From TMED88 sp964515335 (GTDB lineage Bacteria; Myxococcota_A; UBA9160; UBA4427), in the NCBI GenBank assembly GCA_964515335.1, contig CAZETS010000004.1:1-64000 (forward strand): a stretch of DNA of 64,000 nt, given 5' to 3'. Positions 16,442 through 26,286 of the stretch are shown here, piece after piece (the first letter of the stretch is position 1; each line of letters opens with the position of its first letter). The position numbers were made by a program, and so were the translations under genes. The notes below the pieces were generated by a model, which was given only the letters and a program-made list of their open reading frames with translations, was not told where the DNA came from and did not search any database.

Positions 16442-17011
16442 TTGAAGCGTAGGGGGGTGCTCGCTCTCGCGTTCGTGCTGTTGCTCGGATTCGCGTCGAG
16501 CGGCCTGGCCGAGACCGGCTGGGTTCGCGGAGAGGTGCGCCTGAACGTCCGCACCGGGCCGGGCACCGAGTACCGCATCGTCGGCGTGGTCACGACCGGT
16601 GACCAGGTGCGCATCGTCTCCCGCGGCGACAACTGGACGAACGTGCAGATCACCGACGAGGACGGCGACACCAAGCGGGGCTGGATTCCCGAGGGCTACC
16701 TGCGCCCCGAACCGCCGCCCACCGTACGACTCGCACAGGCCGAGGCGCGCGTGGCCACACTCACCGACCAGTTCTCTTCGCTCGAGAAGGAAACCGCCAA
16801 GCTCCGCTCGGACAACCGGACCCTGACCGGCCAGGACGGCGAGCAGCAGTCGCAGATCAAGCAGCTCACCATGGAGAACATGGAGCTGCGCGCGGGCGCC
16901 CGTTATCCCGAGTGGATCACCGGCGCGTCGATCTTCGCTGCGGGCATGGTGCTCGGCGCCTGGTTGCACCGGAACTCGGCACGCAGGCAGCCGACCCGCA
17001 TCCGGCTGTAG
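16442..17011 (+). CDS. SH3-domain protein with C-terminal anchor (TIGR04211/YgiM-like)
   Basis: Envelope protein of 189 residues. It has a signal peptide (KRRG then a hydrophobic run to GLAETG), a bacterial SH3 domain (VRLNVRTGPGTEYRIVG... to WIPEGYL, about 25-90), a coiled-coil linker (LTDQFSSLEKETAKLRSDN and following, about 95-145) and a C-terminal membrane helix followed by basic residues (WITGASIFAAGMVLGAWLHR). This signal-SH3-coiled coil-anchor order defines the TIGR04211 group. The start is a TTG with AGGAGG about 12 bases upstream and AGGAA closer; a GTG four codons later is an alternative. It probably binds cell-wall or periplasmic targets; the function is unproven. Confidence 0.82.
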   Translation: MKRRGVLALAFVLLLGFASSGLAETGWVRGEVRLNVRTGPGTEYRIVGVVTTGDQVRIVSRGDNWTNVQITDEDGDTKRGWIPEGYLRPEPPPTVRLAQAEARVATLTDQFSSLEKETAKLRSDNRTLTGQDGEQQSQIKQLTMENMELRAGARYPEWITGASIFAAGMVLGAWLHRNSARRQPTRIRL

Positions 17012-17068
17012 CGCCGCCGCCGCCCCCGCGAACTCGACCGGAGAGGGGCGCCGGCTCGTCGGGCGCGA

Positions 17069-18472
17069 TCAGCCGTCGCGGGGTGGCGAGGCCGGTTCCG
17101 CCCGGCGCAAGAACGTCCAGCAGCTCCAGACCAGACAGATCGCACCCACCGCCGCCATCAGCCACGTGAACGCCTTGAAGAACGCGACGCGTGACATCTC
17201 GCTCGCGATCAAGTCCTTGTAGAGCATCATGCCGACCGAGCCCGTGTAGCCCGCCGCGTCGGCGACGTAGATGGCGAACACCGCCGTGCCGACCAGACCG
17301 CTGCTCGCCATCAAGCGCTCGAAGAGCAGCGAGCCGTAGGGCACGTAGGCGAGGTACGAGCCCAGACCCACCAGGGTCATCCACGCGAAGCCGTCGATCC
17401 AGCCGAGATCCAGGGCGACGGTCGCCCCGGCGAGCAGCAACGTGCCGCCGGTCATCACCGCGTAGGTGGCGAGCAAACCGCGGCGCTGCTCGCGAAAGAA
17501 GTTCAGCGTGGCGAGCGAGCCGACCACGCCGATCGCCACCCACGTCTCGGCGCGGGTGATGATCGTCTCGTTGCCCACGTAGGGGTAGCCGAGGCCGTCG
17601 AAGATCTCGACCGCGAAGTTGTCGCGGAAGTCGCGGAACGCGGTGAGCATCAGATAGGCGATGATCAGCAGGACCAGGCCCGGCCAGTAGGCTCTCCAGA
17701 AAGCACGCCGGCGCCCGGCGTCCATCGATTCACGGCGGTGGCGCTCGGCGGTGTCGATAGGCGTCGGTGCCGGCAGCTGGGCGAGCATCCAGACGAAGAG
17801 CACGAAGGGCGGGAAGAAGTGGAGCCCGGTCACCGCGGGCATCCACGACTCGCTCACCTGTCCGATCCAACCGGCGAGCGTCGACCCGATCACCGGAAGC
17901 TCGGCCCACAGCTCGGCGATGCGCCCGCTCATCAGCCCGCGGCCGAAGTCCTTGACGACGCCGCTCGCCAGGATGAACGACGCCGACAGCCCGGTCAGGA
18001 GCAGCTCGGACGTGACGCGACCCTCGAGGTAGCGGACGACCAGTCCCCAAACCATGCCGAGCGACAGCCCGTTCAGGAAGATGCCGATCACCTTCGCGTC
18101 TCCGGGCAGCCCGGCGAAGACGAAGAGCGCGGCCTCCGCCCAGGCGATCAATCCCACGAGCGCCAGAGCGTGGAGGCGCGGCGGCATCTCGGAGACGACG
18201 CGGATGCCGATGTACTTCGACAGCGCATAGCCGATCACCTGGCTGATGATGATCGCCGACTTGAGCTCGACGGAGCCGCCGAGAAAGACCTCGCCCTCGA
18301 AACGCGCCGCGGCGAACGGCTTGCGGAACGCGTACATACAGAAGTACGCGCCGAACGACGCCACCACCGCGTAGAGGACGAAGGCCGGCGTCGACGCGCC
18401 GGAGAGCCAGCCGGTCAGGCGGCCCGGCGCCCGCGCGTCCTGCTCTCCCCCGAGACCGTCACTGCCCTTCAT
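17069..18472 (-). CDS. MFS-like membrane permease (DUF5690-like)
   Basis: Integral membrane protein of 467 residues with about 12 hydrophobic segments. The first helix carries SFGAYFCMYAFRKPFAAA and the next region ISQVIGYALSKYIGIRVVSEMP, a pattern typical of the organophosphate:cation antiporter/MFS-like DUF5690 family. Later motifs include GIFLNGLSLGMVWGLVVRYLEGR and ASFILASGVVKDFGR. The substrate is unknown. The ATG start (MKGSDGLGG) lies 20 bases beyond the end of kdsB on the same strand and its Shine-Dalgarno is weak, so it may depend on read-through from kdsB. Confidence 0.75.
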   Translation of the reverse strand: MKGSDGLGGEQDARAPGRLTGWLSGASTPAFVLYAVVASFGAYFCMYAFRKPFAAARFEGEVFLGGSVELKSAIIISQVIGYALSKYIGIRVVSEMPPRLHALALVGLIAWAEAALFVFAGLPGDAKVIGIFLNGLSLGMVWGLVVRYLEGRVTSELLLTGLSASFILASGVVKDFGRGLMSGRIAELWAELPVIGSTLAGWIGQVSESWMPAVTGLHFFPPFVLFVWMLAQLPAPTPIDTAERHRRESMDAGRRRAFWRAYWPGLVLLIIAYLMLTAFRDFRDNFAVEIFDGLGYPYVGNETIITRAETWVAIGVVGSLATLNFFREQRRGLLATYAVMTGGTLLLAGATVALDLGWIDGFAWMTLVGLGSYLAYVPYGSLLFERLMASSGLVGTAVFAIYVADAAGYTGSVGMMLYKDLIASEMSRVAFFKAFTWLMAAVGAICLVWSCWTFLRRAEPASPPRDG

Positions 18473-18491
18473 GCGCGCCCGAAGTCCGCCA

Positions 18492-19247
18492 TCACGTCGA
18501 CGGCCCCAACCCGACGGCGAGCCGAGGCGATTCACCGCGAAGCAGTCGTTCGACGGTCGCGACGTCTTCCGGCACGTCGACCGGCGCGCTCCGCCAGCCC
18601 TCGATGCAGCCGACGGCGATCGGGTGACCGCGCTCGAGAGCGCGGAGCTGCTCGAGGTCGCGCGCCTGCTCGGCGCGGCCCCGGGGCAGCGAGACGAACT
18701 CGAGCAGGAAGTCGCGCCGATAGGCGTAGAGGCCCACGTGCTGCCAGCCGCGCACGCCGTCGTCCGGGCGCGCCGCGACGCCCCGCGAGAAGTCGAGCGC
18801 CCGGCCGTCCGTGTCGAGCACGACCTTCACGCGGTTCGGATCGCCCTGCGCGCCCGCTTCGAGCGGATGCGCGACCGTCGACATCGCGGCGCCGGGATCG
18901 CGCTCGAGCGCGTCGAGGGCGGCGTCGATCACGAAGGGCTCGATCAGCGGCTCGTCGCCCTGCACGTTGACGACGACGTCGTCGCCGAGCTCCGCGGCCA
19001 CCTCGGCGACGCGGTCGGTGCCCGTCGCGTGATCGGGGGACGTCATCACGGCGCGGGCCCCGAAGCCGGCGCACAGCCGCTCGATCCGTTCGTCGTCGGT
19101 GGCCACGATCACGTCGCGCAGCCGCGCGCTGCGACGCGCCGCCCGCCAGACGCGCTCGATCATCACGGTTCCCGCGATCGGCGCGGCGACCTTGCCGGGA
19201 AACCGGCGTGACCCCCAGCGCGCGGGCACGATACCGACCGCCTGCAT
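18492..19247 (-). CDS. kdsB: 3-deoxy-manno-octulosonate cytidylyltransferase
   Basis: Activates KDO with CTP to CMP-KDO for lipopolysaccharide inner-core synthesis, in the cytoplasm. The 251-residue protein carries the nucleotidyltransferase opening VGIVPARWGSRRFPGK, VIVATDDERI, the CTP/KDO contact region MTSPDHATGTDR, VVNVQGDEPLI and HVGLYAYRRDFL, all characteristic of KdsB. The length is standard (about 250). The ATG has no strong Shine-Dalgarno. Its presence indicates an LPS-bearing outer membrane; no other KDO genes are adjacent, and the downstream permease is the only likely cotranscribed gene. Confidence 0.95.
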   Translation of the reverse strand: MQAVGIVPARWGSRRFPGKVAAPIAGTVMIERVWRAARRSARLRDVIVATDDERIERLCAGFGARAVMTSPDHATGTDRVAEVAAELGDDVVVNVQGDEPLIEPFVIDAALDALERDPGAAMSTVAHPLEAGAQGDPNRVKVVLDTDGRALDFSRGVAARPDDGVRGWQHVGLYAYRRDFLLEFVSLPRGRAEQARDLEQLRALERGHPIAVGCIEGWRSAPVDVPEDVATVERLLRGESPRLAVGLGPST

Positions 19248-19449
19248 GCCGGGATGCTAACAGCCGCGGGCGCGGGGTGGTCCGGGCACGGCAGTCGCGC
19301 CCGGACCCGCGCGGCGGGGCGCCCAGGTGCGGTCAACGGCCATGTCCGCACGCTACACTGGCGGCTTTGCTCCGATCGGGTGGTCGGCTGCGCCCCGGGG
19401 CGGCCGGCACTGCTCTCCACCCACCCCGGCCCGATCAGGAGCCAGCACG

Positions 19450-19914
19450 GTGGACCCGAAGCTCGCCTACTGGACCGCAGCCTTCGTCAACCTGGGCGTG
19501 CTGATGGGCGTGGCCCTCAGCGGCGTGCGTCTCGTGCGAAGGGGCGAGGTGGCCCGACATCGCCGAGCCATGCGGATCGCCGGGTCGCTGGTCGTGGCGT
19601 TCCTGCTCTCGTACCCGTTCAAGCTCGCGTTCCTCGGCCGCGAGGACCTCGCCAGCTGGGGCGCCGTCCACGTCGGCGTCCTGCGCGTCCACGAGCTGTG
19701 CGTGCTGGTGATGCTCCTGGGGGGCACCACGGCGTTCGCGCTGGGGCGGCGCCTGGCGCGAACCGCGGCAGTGGACGACTCGCCCGATGCGCCCCCGGCG
19801 ACCGGCGAGATGCTGGCTCGCCATCGCCTGGCCGGGCGGGCGGGCGTGGCGGGCGCCGTGCTCGGCTGGATCACCTCGGGCATGGTGCTGGCGGGCATGT
19901 ACGCGCGCAGCTGA
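19450..19914 (+). CDS. DUF420 membrane protein
   Basis: A 154-residue integral membrane protein with four hydrophobic segments and the His pattern of DUF420: VARHRRAMRIAG after helix 1, VLRVHELCVLVML in the middle and ARHRLAGRAG before the last helix. DUF420 proteins (YozB/CtaM type) are linked to heme-copper oxidase assembly in some bacteria, a role I can only suggest here because no oxidase genes lie in the window. The GTG start follows AGGAG at eight bases. A TACACT box lies about 90 bases upstream. It stands alone, followed by a 543-base non-coding stretch. Confidence 0.75.
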   Translation: MDPKLAYWTAAFVNLGVLMGVALSGVRLVRRGEVARHRRAMRIAGSLVVAFLLSYPFKLAFLGREDLASWGAVHVGVLRVHELCVLVMLLGGTTAFALGRRLARTAAVDDSPDAPPATGEMLARHRLAGRAGVAGAVLGWITSGMVLAGMYARS

Positions 19915-20457
19915 GGGTTGCGCGGCGCTTCGCCTCCATCTGCCCCAACGGCCCCATCGGCCCTGGTCGGCCCTGGTCGGCGAGCGGGCAAATGAATTCC
20001 CGGGATCGGGCCAGAGGCCCCGAAGCGGCTACGACATCCGCGATCCCGGGAACGGTGGCGCTGGGAACCTGCGTCCCCGCAGCACCTGTAACTTGACGGT
20101 GATGCTTGGCGTCAGGACGCCGCCACCTCACTCGCCGTAGTGCTACGTTGATTCATTCTCACCTCCATGCCGGCATAGTGACGAATGGCGAGTTCCCAAA
20201 ACTCCCTCGCCTGGTTCCCGGGCCGGGGTGGGCGCCGTGTCCGCCCCTCCGGGCCGCCCGCACCACACGCTCCCTACGAACGCACAGCAAGGACTCGGGA
20301 TTGAGTGAAACCCCTGTCCTCAACGTATCGGAAGGACGGGCGGCGTTCCACAGCGCCCGATCGGGCAGCGGCGGGCCTCTCAGGCGCTCCACGGGGGTCG
20401 CGGGCCGCGTCCCCGAGACCGCGCCGGGCCTGGCCGCCCTCGGGCTCCTGATGGAGA
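19915..20457. other. Non-coding stretch between the DUF420 gene and purU
   Basis: No convincing gene is seen; the short open frames here lack family features and Shine-Dalgarno sequences. It contains a 12-bp perfect inverted repeat (listed separately), a small GGCGTC/GACGCC hairpin near 20109-20122, and a tandem CCCTGGTCGG pair near 19960-19981. GC content falls slightly around 20140-20165 (TACGTTGATTCATTC), which may hold a promoter. Confidence 0.5.
19997..20052. repeat. 12-bp perfect inverted repeat with a 32-base spacer
   Basis: TTCCCGGGATCG at 19997-20008 is mirrored by CGATCCCGGGAA at 20041-20052. Each arm itself contains the palindrome CCCGGG. It could be a large stem-loop, a terminator for the DUF420 gene without a T-run, or a two-site operator. 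Confidence 0.5.
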
Positions 20458-21371
<914 letters not shown>

Positions 21372-21375
<4 letters not shown>

Positions 21376-22337
21376 ACGCCCGGCTGGCCCTCTTTCTCGG
21401 AATGTTCGTGATGGTCTGCATCGCCTGGGTCGCGGCCTTCGTGATCTGGCGTGCCGCCGAGCTCGGCGAGGAGCTCGCCCCCCTCGCCCCCCGAAGCTAC
21501 GACCGGCTCACGCTCGTGACCGCCGGCACCGGCTCGGACCGCGAGAATCCGTCGCGCCTCGGTCCGGCGATCGCGGTCGCCTGGGACGATCACGTGGTGC
21601 TGGTGGACGCCGGCCGCGGTGTCGCGGAGGCCCTGCGGCGCTCGGGCATCCCGGTCAGCCAGCCGCAGCACGTGCTGCTCACGAACCTGCTGCCCGAGAA
21701 CACCGTCGGCCTCGACGACCTGGTCTCGACCGGCTGGCTGCAGGACCGGAGCGAACCGCTCCACGTCACCGGTCCGCCCGGCACCCGGGCCTTCGTGGAG
21801 CGGCTGCTGGCCGCCCATGCGACCGGCCTCGATGCACTGGGACGCGCCCTCCCCCTGCCCGCCGAAGGCCGGCGCGTCGTGGTGAACGAGGTCGGCGACG
21901 GTCACGAGGAGGAGCTCGCGGGCGTGCGGCTGCGCGCGGCTGCGCTTCGCGGCGGACCGCTGCCCGCCCTCGCCTGGCGGTTCGATCGCGGCCGGCAGTC
22001 GATCGTCGTCTCGGGGACCGGCTGGGGGGCCGACGATCTCGTACAGCTCGCCGCGCGCGCCGACCTGCTCGTGCACGACGGCGTCTACGTGCCGCCCGAC
22101 GAGTCCATCGAGGAGGCCGGAGTGGCGGTCTCGCTCGAGCGCCTCGCCGCCGAGCGCGCCGTCCACACCGACATCGAGTCGGTCGGCGCGCTCGCCACAC
22201 GCGCCGAGGTCGAGGGCCTCGTGCTCGTGCGCCTGCGCCCACCGCCCTTCTTCGACGCCCAGCTGCACGCCCTGATCGGCGACAGCTACGAGGGCGACGT
22301 GTACGTGCCGGTGGACGGCGAGGAGATCGAGCCCTAG
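21372..22337 (+). CDS. Membrane-anchored MBL-fold protein lacking metal ligands
   Basis: A 321-residue protein with an N-terminal membrane helix (LALFLGMFVMVCIAWVAAFVI) and a domain laid out like RNase Z-type metallo-beta-lactamases: LTLVTAGTGSD, VLVDAGRGVAEALRR, then LLTNLLPENTVGLDDL where the HxHxDH motif should be, IVVSGTGW where SGDT is expected, DLLVHDGVY, and LVLVRLRPPPF where the last His normally lies. Every expected zinc ligand is replaced, so hydrolase activity is unlikely; a binding or scaffold role is possible. It overlaps purU by ATGA, so the two are coupled. Confidence 0.75.
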
Positions 22338-22395
22338 ACCCGATCCACGATGGGCGACGCGCGGCTTCGGACTCGCCGTCGACGGTCGCGGCTGC

Positions 22396-23880
22396 TCAGA
22401 TGAACACGCCGTCGTCCGGCGCGTGGTCGGGCGGCGGCACGCCGCGATCGGGCGCCTGTCTTCGCGGCCGACCCAGCCAGGGCCGGGTCGGCGGCGCCGG
22501 GCGGTCGTCGGGCGCGCGCTCTCCGATGAAGCGCCGCCGCTGCTCGACGAAGTAGGGCTCGCCGCCGGACAGCTCGATCGCCTCGTCGATGGCGATCAGC
22601 GCACCGGGAATGTCGCCGAGCACGAACAGCACCTCGGCCAGGGTGTCGAGCAGATCCGGGTTGCGGCGCTGGGTCTGGGCGACCGCCCGCTCGGCGAGCG
22701 CCGCCGCCATCTGCACGCCGAGGTCGCTCGGCTGCGACTCGGTCACCATCACCCATGCCACCGTGTTGTCCTCGCGCGCGGTTGCGCGGTCGCTGTGCAG
22801 CACCCGCAAGGCATGGCGCTCGAGGGCGGCGCCGTCCCGCCCGATCAGCGGCCCGACGGCCACCGCCGACGCCCCCACCGCCAGCACGATCGCGGCGGCC
22901 GCGAGCCGGGTCGGCAGCCCGACCGGCCGCCGCAGCAGCGCGTCGGACACGAAGAGCCGCGTGACCAGGTAGCCGGTCAGGAAACCGCCGAGGTGCGCGG
23001 CCCCGGCGATGATCGGGACGAACCAATCGACCACGCCCTGAGCGAGAATCGCCGCGATGAAGATTCGGCGCGGCACGCGCCACCAGACGGGCAGTCGGCG
23101 GCTGCCGTTCAACTCGATGCAGAGCAGCGCACCCGCGAGGCCGGCGACGACCCCCGAGGCGCCGAGTGTCGGGCCGTAGCCGGCGAGCATGCAGCCGTAC
23201 ATCGACCCGACAGCCGAGACACCCATCACGACGACGGTTCGACGGCTGCCGAGCGCCCGCTCGACCAGCGAACCGACCACCAGGATGCAGACGAGGTTCA
23301 GCCCGAGGTGGAGCGGGAAGAGCACCGTGTCGTGCAGGAAGTGCGCGGTGAACAGCCGCCAGAGCTCACCGTCACCCACCAGGGCCGGCACGAAGCTGCC
23401 CGCGTGGGTGGCAAAGGGGTCGTCCCACTGTTTCCCGAAGGCGATCAGGCAGGCGGCGATGAACACGTAGGTGGCGACGTGCGAGGCCCGTGCGCGCGCC
23501 AGCGCGTCCAGCTCCACCATCCGGGCCAGTCGGAGCTCGCCGCCGGGCAGCGCCGCCACGCGCTCGCGCAGCGCGGCGTCGAGGGCCCGCATGGCCTTCT
23601 CGTTGGCGAAGAAGCGGCGGCGGAGCACGACCGTGTCGCGCGTCGTACCGATCGCCACGGCCCGACGTGAGACGCCCAGGTGGACGATGTCCCGATAGCG
23701 GATGACGCCGCCCCGGCGCCCGTGGAGGATGCGGAAGCCGTCGTCCTCGAAAACGACCGGCCCTCCCCGCTCCGCGGCCTCTTCGGCAGCGGGCTGCGGG
23801 GTCGCTCTGCGGGTGCGCCACTCCACGAGGGGAGAGTACCCCAGCGCGTCGTCGATGCCGCCGCGCTCACGCGGCGGCAT
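22396..23880 (-). CDS. Rhomboid family intramembrane serine protease
   Basis: A 494-residue membrane protein. An N-terminal cytoplasmic region (about 40-120) looks like a small PH-like beta domain (FEDDGFRILHGRRGGVIRYRD). A rhomboid core follows, with HFLHDTVLFPLHLGLNL carrying the His and Asn of the oxyanion site, the nucleophile in GPTLGASGVVAGL and the general-base His in AAHLGGFLTGY. Catalysis therefore looks intact. The C-terminal third is soluble and helical, resembling TPR-like repeats (DLLDTLAEVLFVLGDIPGALIAIDEAIELSG). The ATG start has no Shine-Dalgarno, but it lies 12 bases after the actF stop, so coupling to the act operon is plausible; a GTG 18 codons on is an alternative. Confidence 0.85.
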   Translation of the reverse strand: MPPRERGGIDDALGYSPLVEWRTRRATPQPAAEEAAERGGPVVFEDDGFRILHGRRGGVIRYRDIVHLGVSRRAVAIGTTRDTVVLRRRFFANEKAMRALDAALRERVAALPGGELRLARMVELDALARARASHVATYVFIAACLIAFGKQWDDPFATHAGSFVPALVGDGELWRLFTAHFLHDTVLFPLHLGLNLVCILVVGSLVERALGSRRTVVVMGVSAVGSMYGCMLAGYGPTLGASGVVAGLAGALLCIELNGSRRLPVWWRVPRRIFIAAILAQGVVDWFVPIIAGAAHLGGFLTGYLVTRLFVSDALLRRPVGLPTRLAAAAIVLAVGASAVAVGPLIGRDGAALERHALRVLHSDRATAREDNTVAWVMVTESQPSDLGVQMAAALAERAVAQTQRRNPDLLDTLAEVLFVLGDIPGALIAIDEAIELSGGEPYFVEQRRRFIGERAPDDRPAPPTRPWLGRPRRQAPDRGVPPPDHAPDDGVFI

Positions 23881-23892
23881 GCGGCCGGCAGC

Positions 23893-25209
23893 TCAGGATT
23901 CGCGCGCGAGCGCCAGCGACGGGAAGACCTTCGAGTAGAAGAGGAACACCAGCACGAAGGCCCCGACGAAGCCCAGACCGATGCCGATCGGAATCATGCC
24001 GAGGAACGCCGTCATGTCGTCCTTCACCACCGAGGGCCAGACGAGCAGGTTGCGCTCGATCCAGATGCCGAGGATCACGCCGAAGCTGACCGGACCGACG
24101 ATCCACTTGGTGACCTTCGGCCGCTGTCCGAGCAGCACCCAGAACGGGATGATCCAGCAGAGCGACCACGCCACCATCGACACCCACCCGTAGCCGACCG
24201 CGAGGCGTGCCCACTCGAAGTCCCAGGGCGCCCAGCCCAGCGCGAAGCCGTGCTCGCTGTAACCCTTGTCGATCATGAACTGCGGCCCGAGGCGGTCCCG
24301 GAAGAAGAACGTCTCCTCCGGCATGTTGCCGTAGTAGATCACCAGGTACTGCGACCAGAACAGGTACATCCAGAAGATCGAGAACCCGAAGAGCATCTTC
24401 CCGATGTCGTGCATGCGCGATTCGGTGATCTGACCGCGCCAGTCGGGCGCGTCGCGGTGCAGCACACCGAGCAGCGTCGACGCCGCCACCGCCGAGAGGA
24501 TGCCGCCCCAGCACACGTAGGCCCCGAACAGGTTCGAGAACCACAGCTGCTCCATCGACATGACCTGGTCGAAGTTGAAGATCGAGAAGCCGATGCCGAA
24601 CAGCAGACAGATGAGGGGGGCGAGCCGCATCGTCTTCTTCCTGGCCGCGGCCCTCTCGGCCTCGTCGCCCTCCCAGCCGCTCGTCCAGCGCTCGGCCATG
24701 CGCTTCGCGAAGCCGTCGCCGCCCTCAGCGAGGCCGCGCAGCGTCGGGCGCGTCGAGGCCTTCAAGTAGGCGACCGCGAGCAGCGACATCACGCCGAGCA
24801 GCGCCAGATCCGTGGTGTAGACGCGCGTCGGATTGAGCCAGGCCTCCTTGCCGTGGGCGGGGTGCTCGATCCACTCGAAGAGGTAGTGGCCGCCGAAGAT
24901 GCCGACGATCGACAGCACGAAAGCGAACGGGATCCACGCCGCCAGACCCTCGGCGAAGCGCCGGTAGGGGCCGCACCACTGGGCGTCCACGATCGTGTAG
25001 ATCGAGGCGAGCACCAGTCCCGCGCAGGCAAGCATGGTGGTGAAGATGAAGTTGCTGTGGAATGCCAACCAGGCGGCCTGGGGGTCGCGGACCAGCCCTG
25101 CCACGAAGGCGAGCAGCCCGAGTGCGACGAGCGCGCCGCAGAAGCCGGCGAGCGGCTGGGGCAGACCGGTCGAGTGCGCCTGCTCGACGGCGCCGGACGA
25201 GGAACTCAC
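23893..25209 (-). CDS. actF: Alternative complex III subunit ActF
   Basis: Integral membrane subunit of the quinol:electron acceptor oxidoreductase called alternative complex III. It has 438 residues and about ten helices, with features of the ActF/NrfD-like group: LAFHSNFIFTTMLACAGLVLASIYTIVDAQW, WSQYLVIYYGNMPEETFFFRDR and CWIIPFWVLLGQRPK. It probably supports the quinone site and complex stability. The GTG start overlaps the actE stop (GTGA). It is the last act gene; no ActG homologue and no heme-copper oxidase genes follow, and a rhomboid gene lies next. Confidence 0.92.
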   Translation of the reverse strand: MSSSSGAVEQAHSTGLPQPLAGFCGALVALGLLAFVAGLVRDPQAAWLAFHSNFIFTTMLACAGLVLASIYTIVDAQWCGPYRRFAEGLAAWIPFAFVLSIVGIFGGHYLFEWIEHPAHGKEAWLNPTRVYTTDLALLGVMSLLAVAYLKASTRPTLRGLAEGGDGFAKRMAERWTSGWEGDEAERAAARKKTMRLAPLICLLFGIGFSIFNFDQVMSMEQLWFSNLFGAYVCWGGILSAVAASTLLGVLHRDAPDWRGQITESRMHDIGKMLFGFSIFWMYLFWSQYLVIYYGNMPEETFFFRDRLGPQFMIDKGYSEHGFALGWAPWDFEWARLAVGYGWVSMVAWSLCWIIPFWVLLGQRPKVTKWIVGPVSFGVILGIWIERNLLVWPSVVKDDMTAFLGMIPIGIGLGFVGAFVLVFLFYSKVFPSLALARES

Positions 25210-25796
25210 TGGCGCCCTCCCTGACCGTTGATCTCACGGATGTAGTTCACGATGTCCCAGCGATGCTCCGGCAGGATCCGCCGGTAGCTCGGCATGCGGC
25301 CGCGGCCGATCGAGATGGTGGCGTAGATGTGGCCGTCGCTGAACGCCTTGGCGACGCTGGCCGGGCCTCCCACGGGCAGCACCAGGCCGAACGGACCGGT
25401 GCCGAAGGGCGGCCCCGCCACCGGACCGTTGCCGTGGCCGTCGGGGCCGTGGCACGTCTCGCAGTAGCGCGCGTACAGCTTCTCGCCGTTCTTCAGAGAC
25501 GCGAGCGTCGCCGGCACCGGGTTCGCCAGCGACTCCTGCTCGAGGAGCGGCAGGCTGGCCACGTCCGGGTAGGGATTGCCGACCGGCACGGTCCCCTCCG
25601 GCGGCATCAATTGCTCGCCGTCGACGGGCGCGTAGGGGTTGTACTCGAAGGCCTGCACGGCGAGCTGACGCTTCATCTGCGGCCACCACTCGGCGGAGAC
25701 CTGCTCCCAGCAACCGAGTGAACCGGTGGACATCACGCCGAGGCACAGCGCGACGAGAACGCGCACCCCGCGCGAACCGTGCTCACGACTCGACAA
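25206..25796 (-). CDS. actE: Alternative complex III subunit ActE, monoheme cytochrome c lipoprotein
   Basis: Periplasmic c-type cytochrome of 196 residues, a likely electron exit site of the complex. The signal peptide ends in a lipobox (STGSLGC), so it is probably membrane-anchored by lipid. The heme motif is CETCHG in KLYARYCETCHGPDGHGNG, and an axial Met is likely in IGRGRMPSYRRIL. The start is a TTG, supported by a perfect AAGGAGGTGAACC directly upstream; it overlaps the end of actD by 14 bases. Confidence 0.93.
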   Translation of the reverse strand: MSSREHGSRGVRVLVALCLGVMSTGSLGCWEQVSAEWWPQMKRQLAVQAFEYNPYAPVDGEQLMPPEGTVPVGNPYPDVASLPLLEQESLANPVPATLASLKNGEKLYARYCETCHGPDGHGNGPVAGPPFGTGPFGLVLPVGGPASVAKAFSDGHIYATISIGRGRMPSYRRILPEHRWDIVNYIREINGQGGRQ

Positions 25797-26286
25797 GGTT
25801 CACCTCCTTCGCGGCGTGCTCGCGCAGGAGCGCCTCGATCTCGCTCACGTCGCGCTCCTCGCAGCGCACCACTACGCCGAACTCCTCGGCCGAGAAGCGG
25901 CGGCTGTAGTGCGGATCGAGGCGGCGCGGGAAGAGCCGGCCGACGGCGAGCAGGCCGAAGAGCGTCGCGAAGCCGCCGAACAGAATGGTCAGCTCGAAGC
26001 CGACGATCCAGAACGGCGGGATCGACGCGAAGGCCTTGCCACCGATCTTGATCGGCCACTCGAGCGAGGCCCAGATCTGGAACGCGAAACCGGTCACCAC
26101 GCCCAGCAGGCCGCCTATCAGGGTCCAGCGGCGCACCCGGCTCGGCGCCGGATCCTCGGCGTCCTCGATTTCGGGGAAAGGGGCCGGCGAGTAGGTGGTG
26201 AGATCGTCGAAGCCCCGGGCCTTGAGCTTGCGCACCGAGGTCGCGACGTCGCTGGGCAGGTCGAAGATGCTGACGAGAGTAGGCAT
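25783..26286 (-). CDS. actD: Alternative complex III subunit ActD (DUF3341)
   Basis: A 167-residue protein with two membrane helices (about 57-77 and 93-116) flanked by soluble parts; DUF3341 family. The N-terminus MPTLVSIFDLPSDVATSVRKLKARGFDDLTTYSPAPFPE-type region, split here as LVSIFD, GFDDLTTYSPAPFPEIEDA, is diagnostic, as is the ferredoxin-like C-terminal part FSAEEFGVVVRCEE. It packs beside ActC and ActF in the complex. The ATG overlaps the actC stop as ATGA. Confidence 0.92.
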   Translation of the reverse strand: MPTLVSIFDLPSDVATSVRKLKARGFDDLTTYSPAPFPEIEDAEDPAPSRVRRWTLIGGLLGVVTGFAFQIWASLEWPIKIGGKAFASIPPFWIVGFELTILFGGFATLFGLLAVGRLFPRRLDPHYSRRFSAEEFGVVVRCEERDVSEIEALLREHAAKEVNLVES

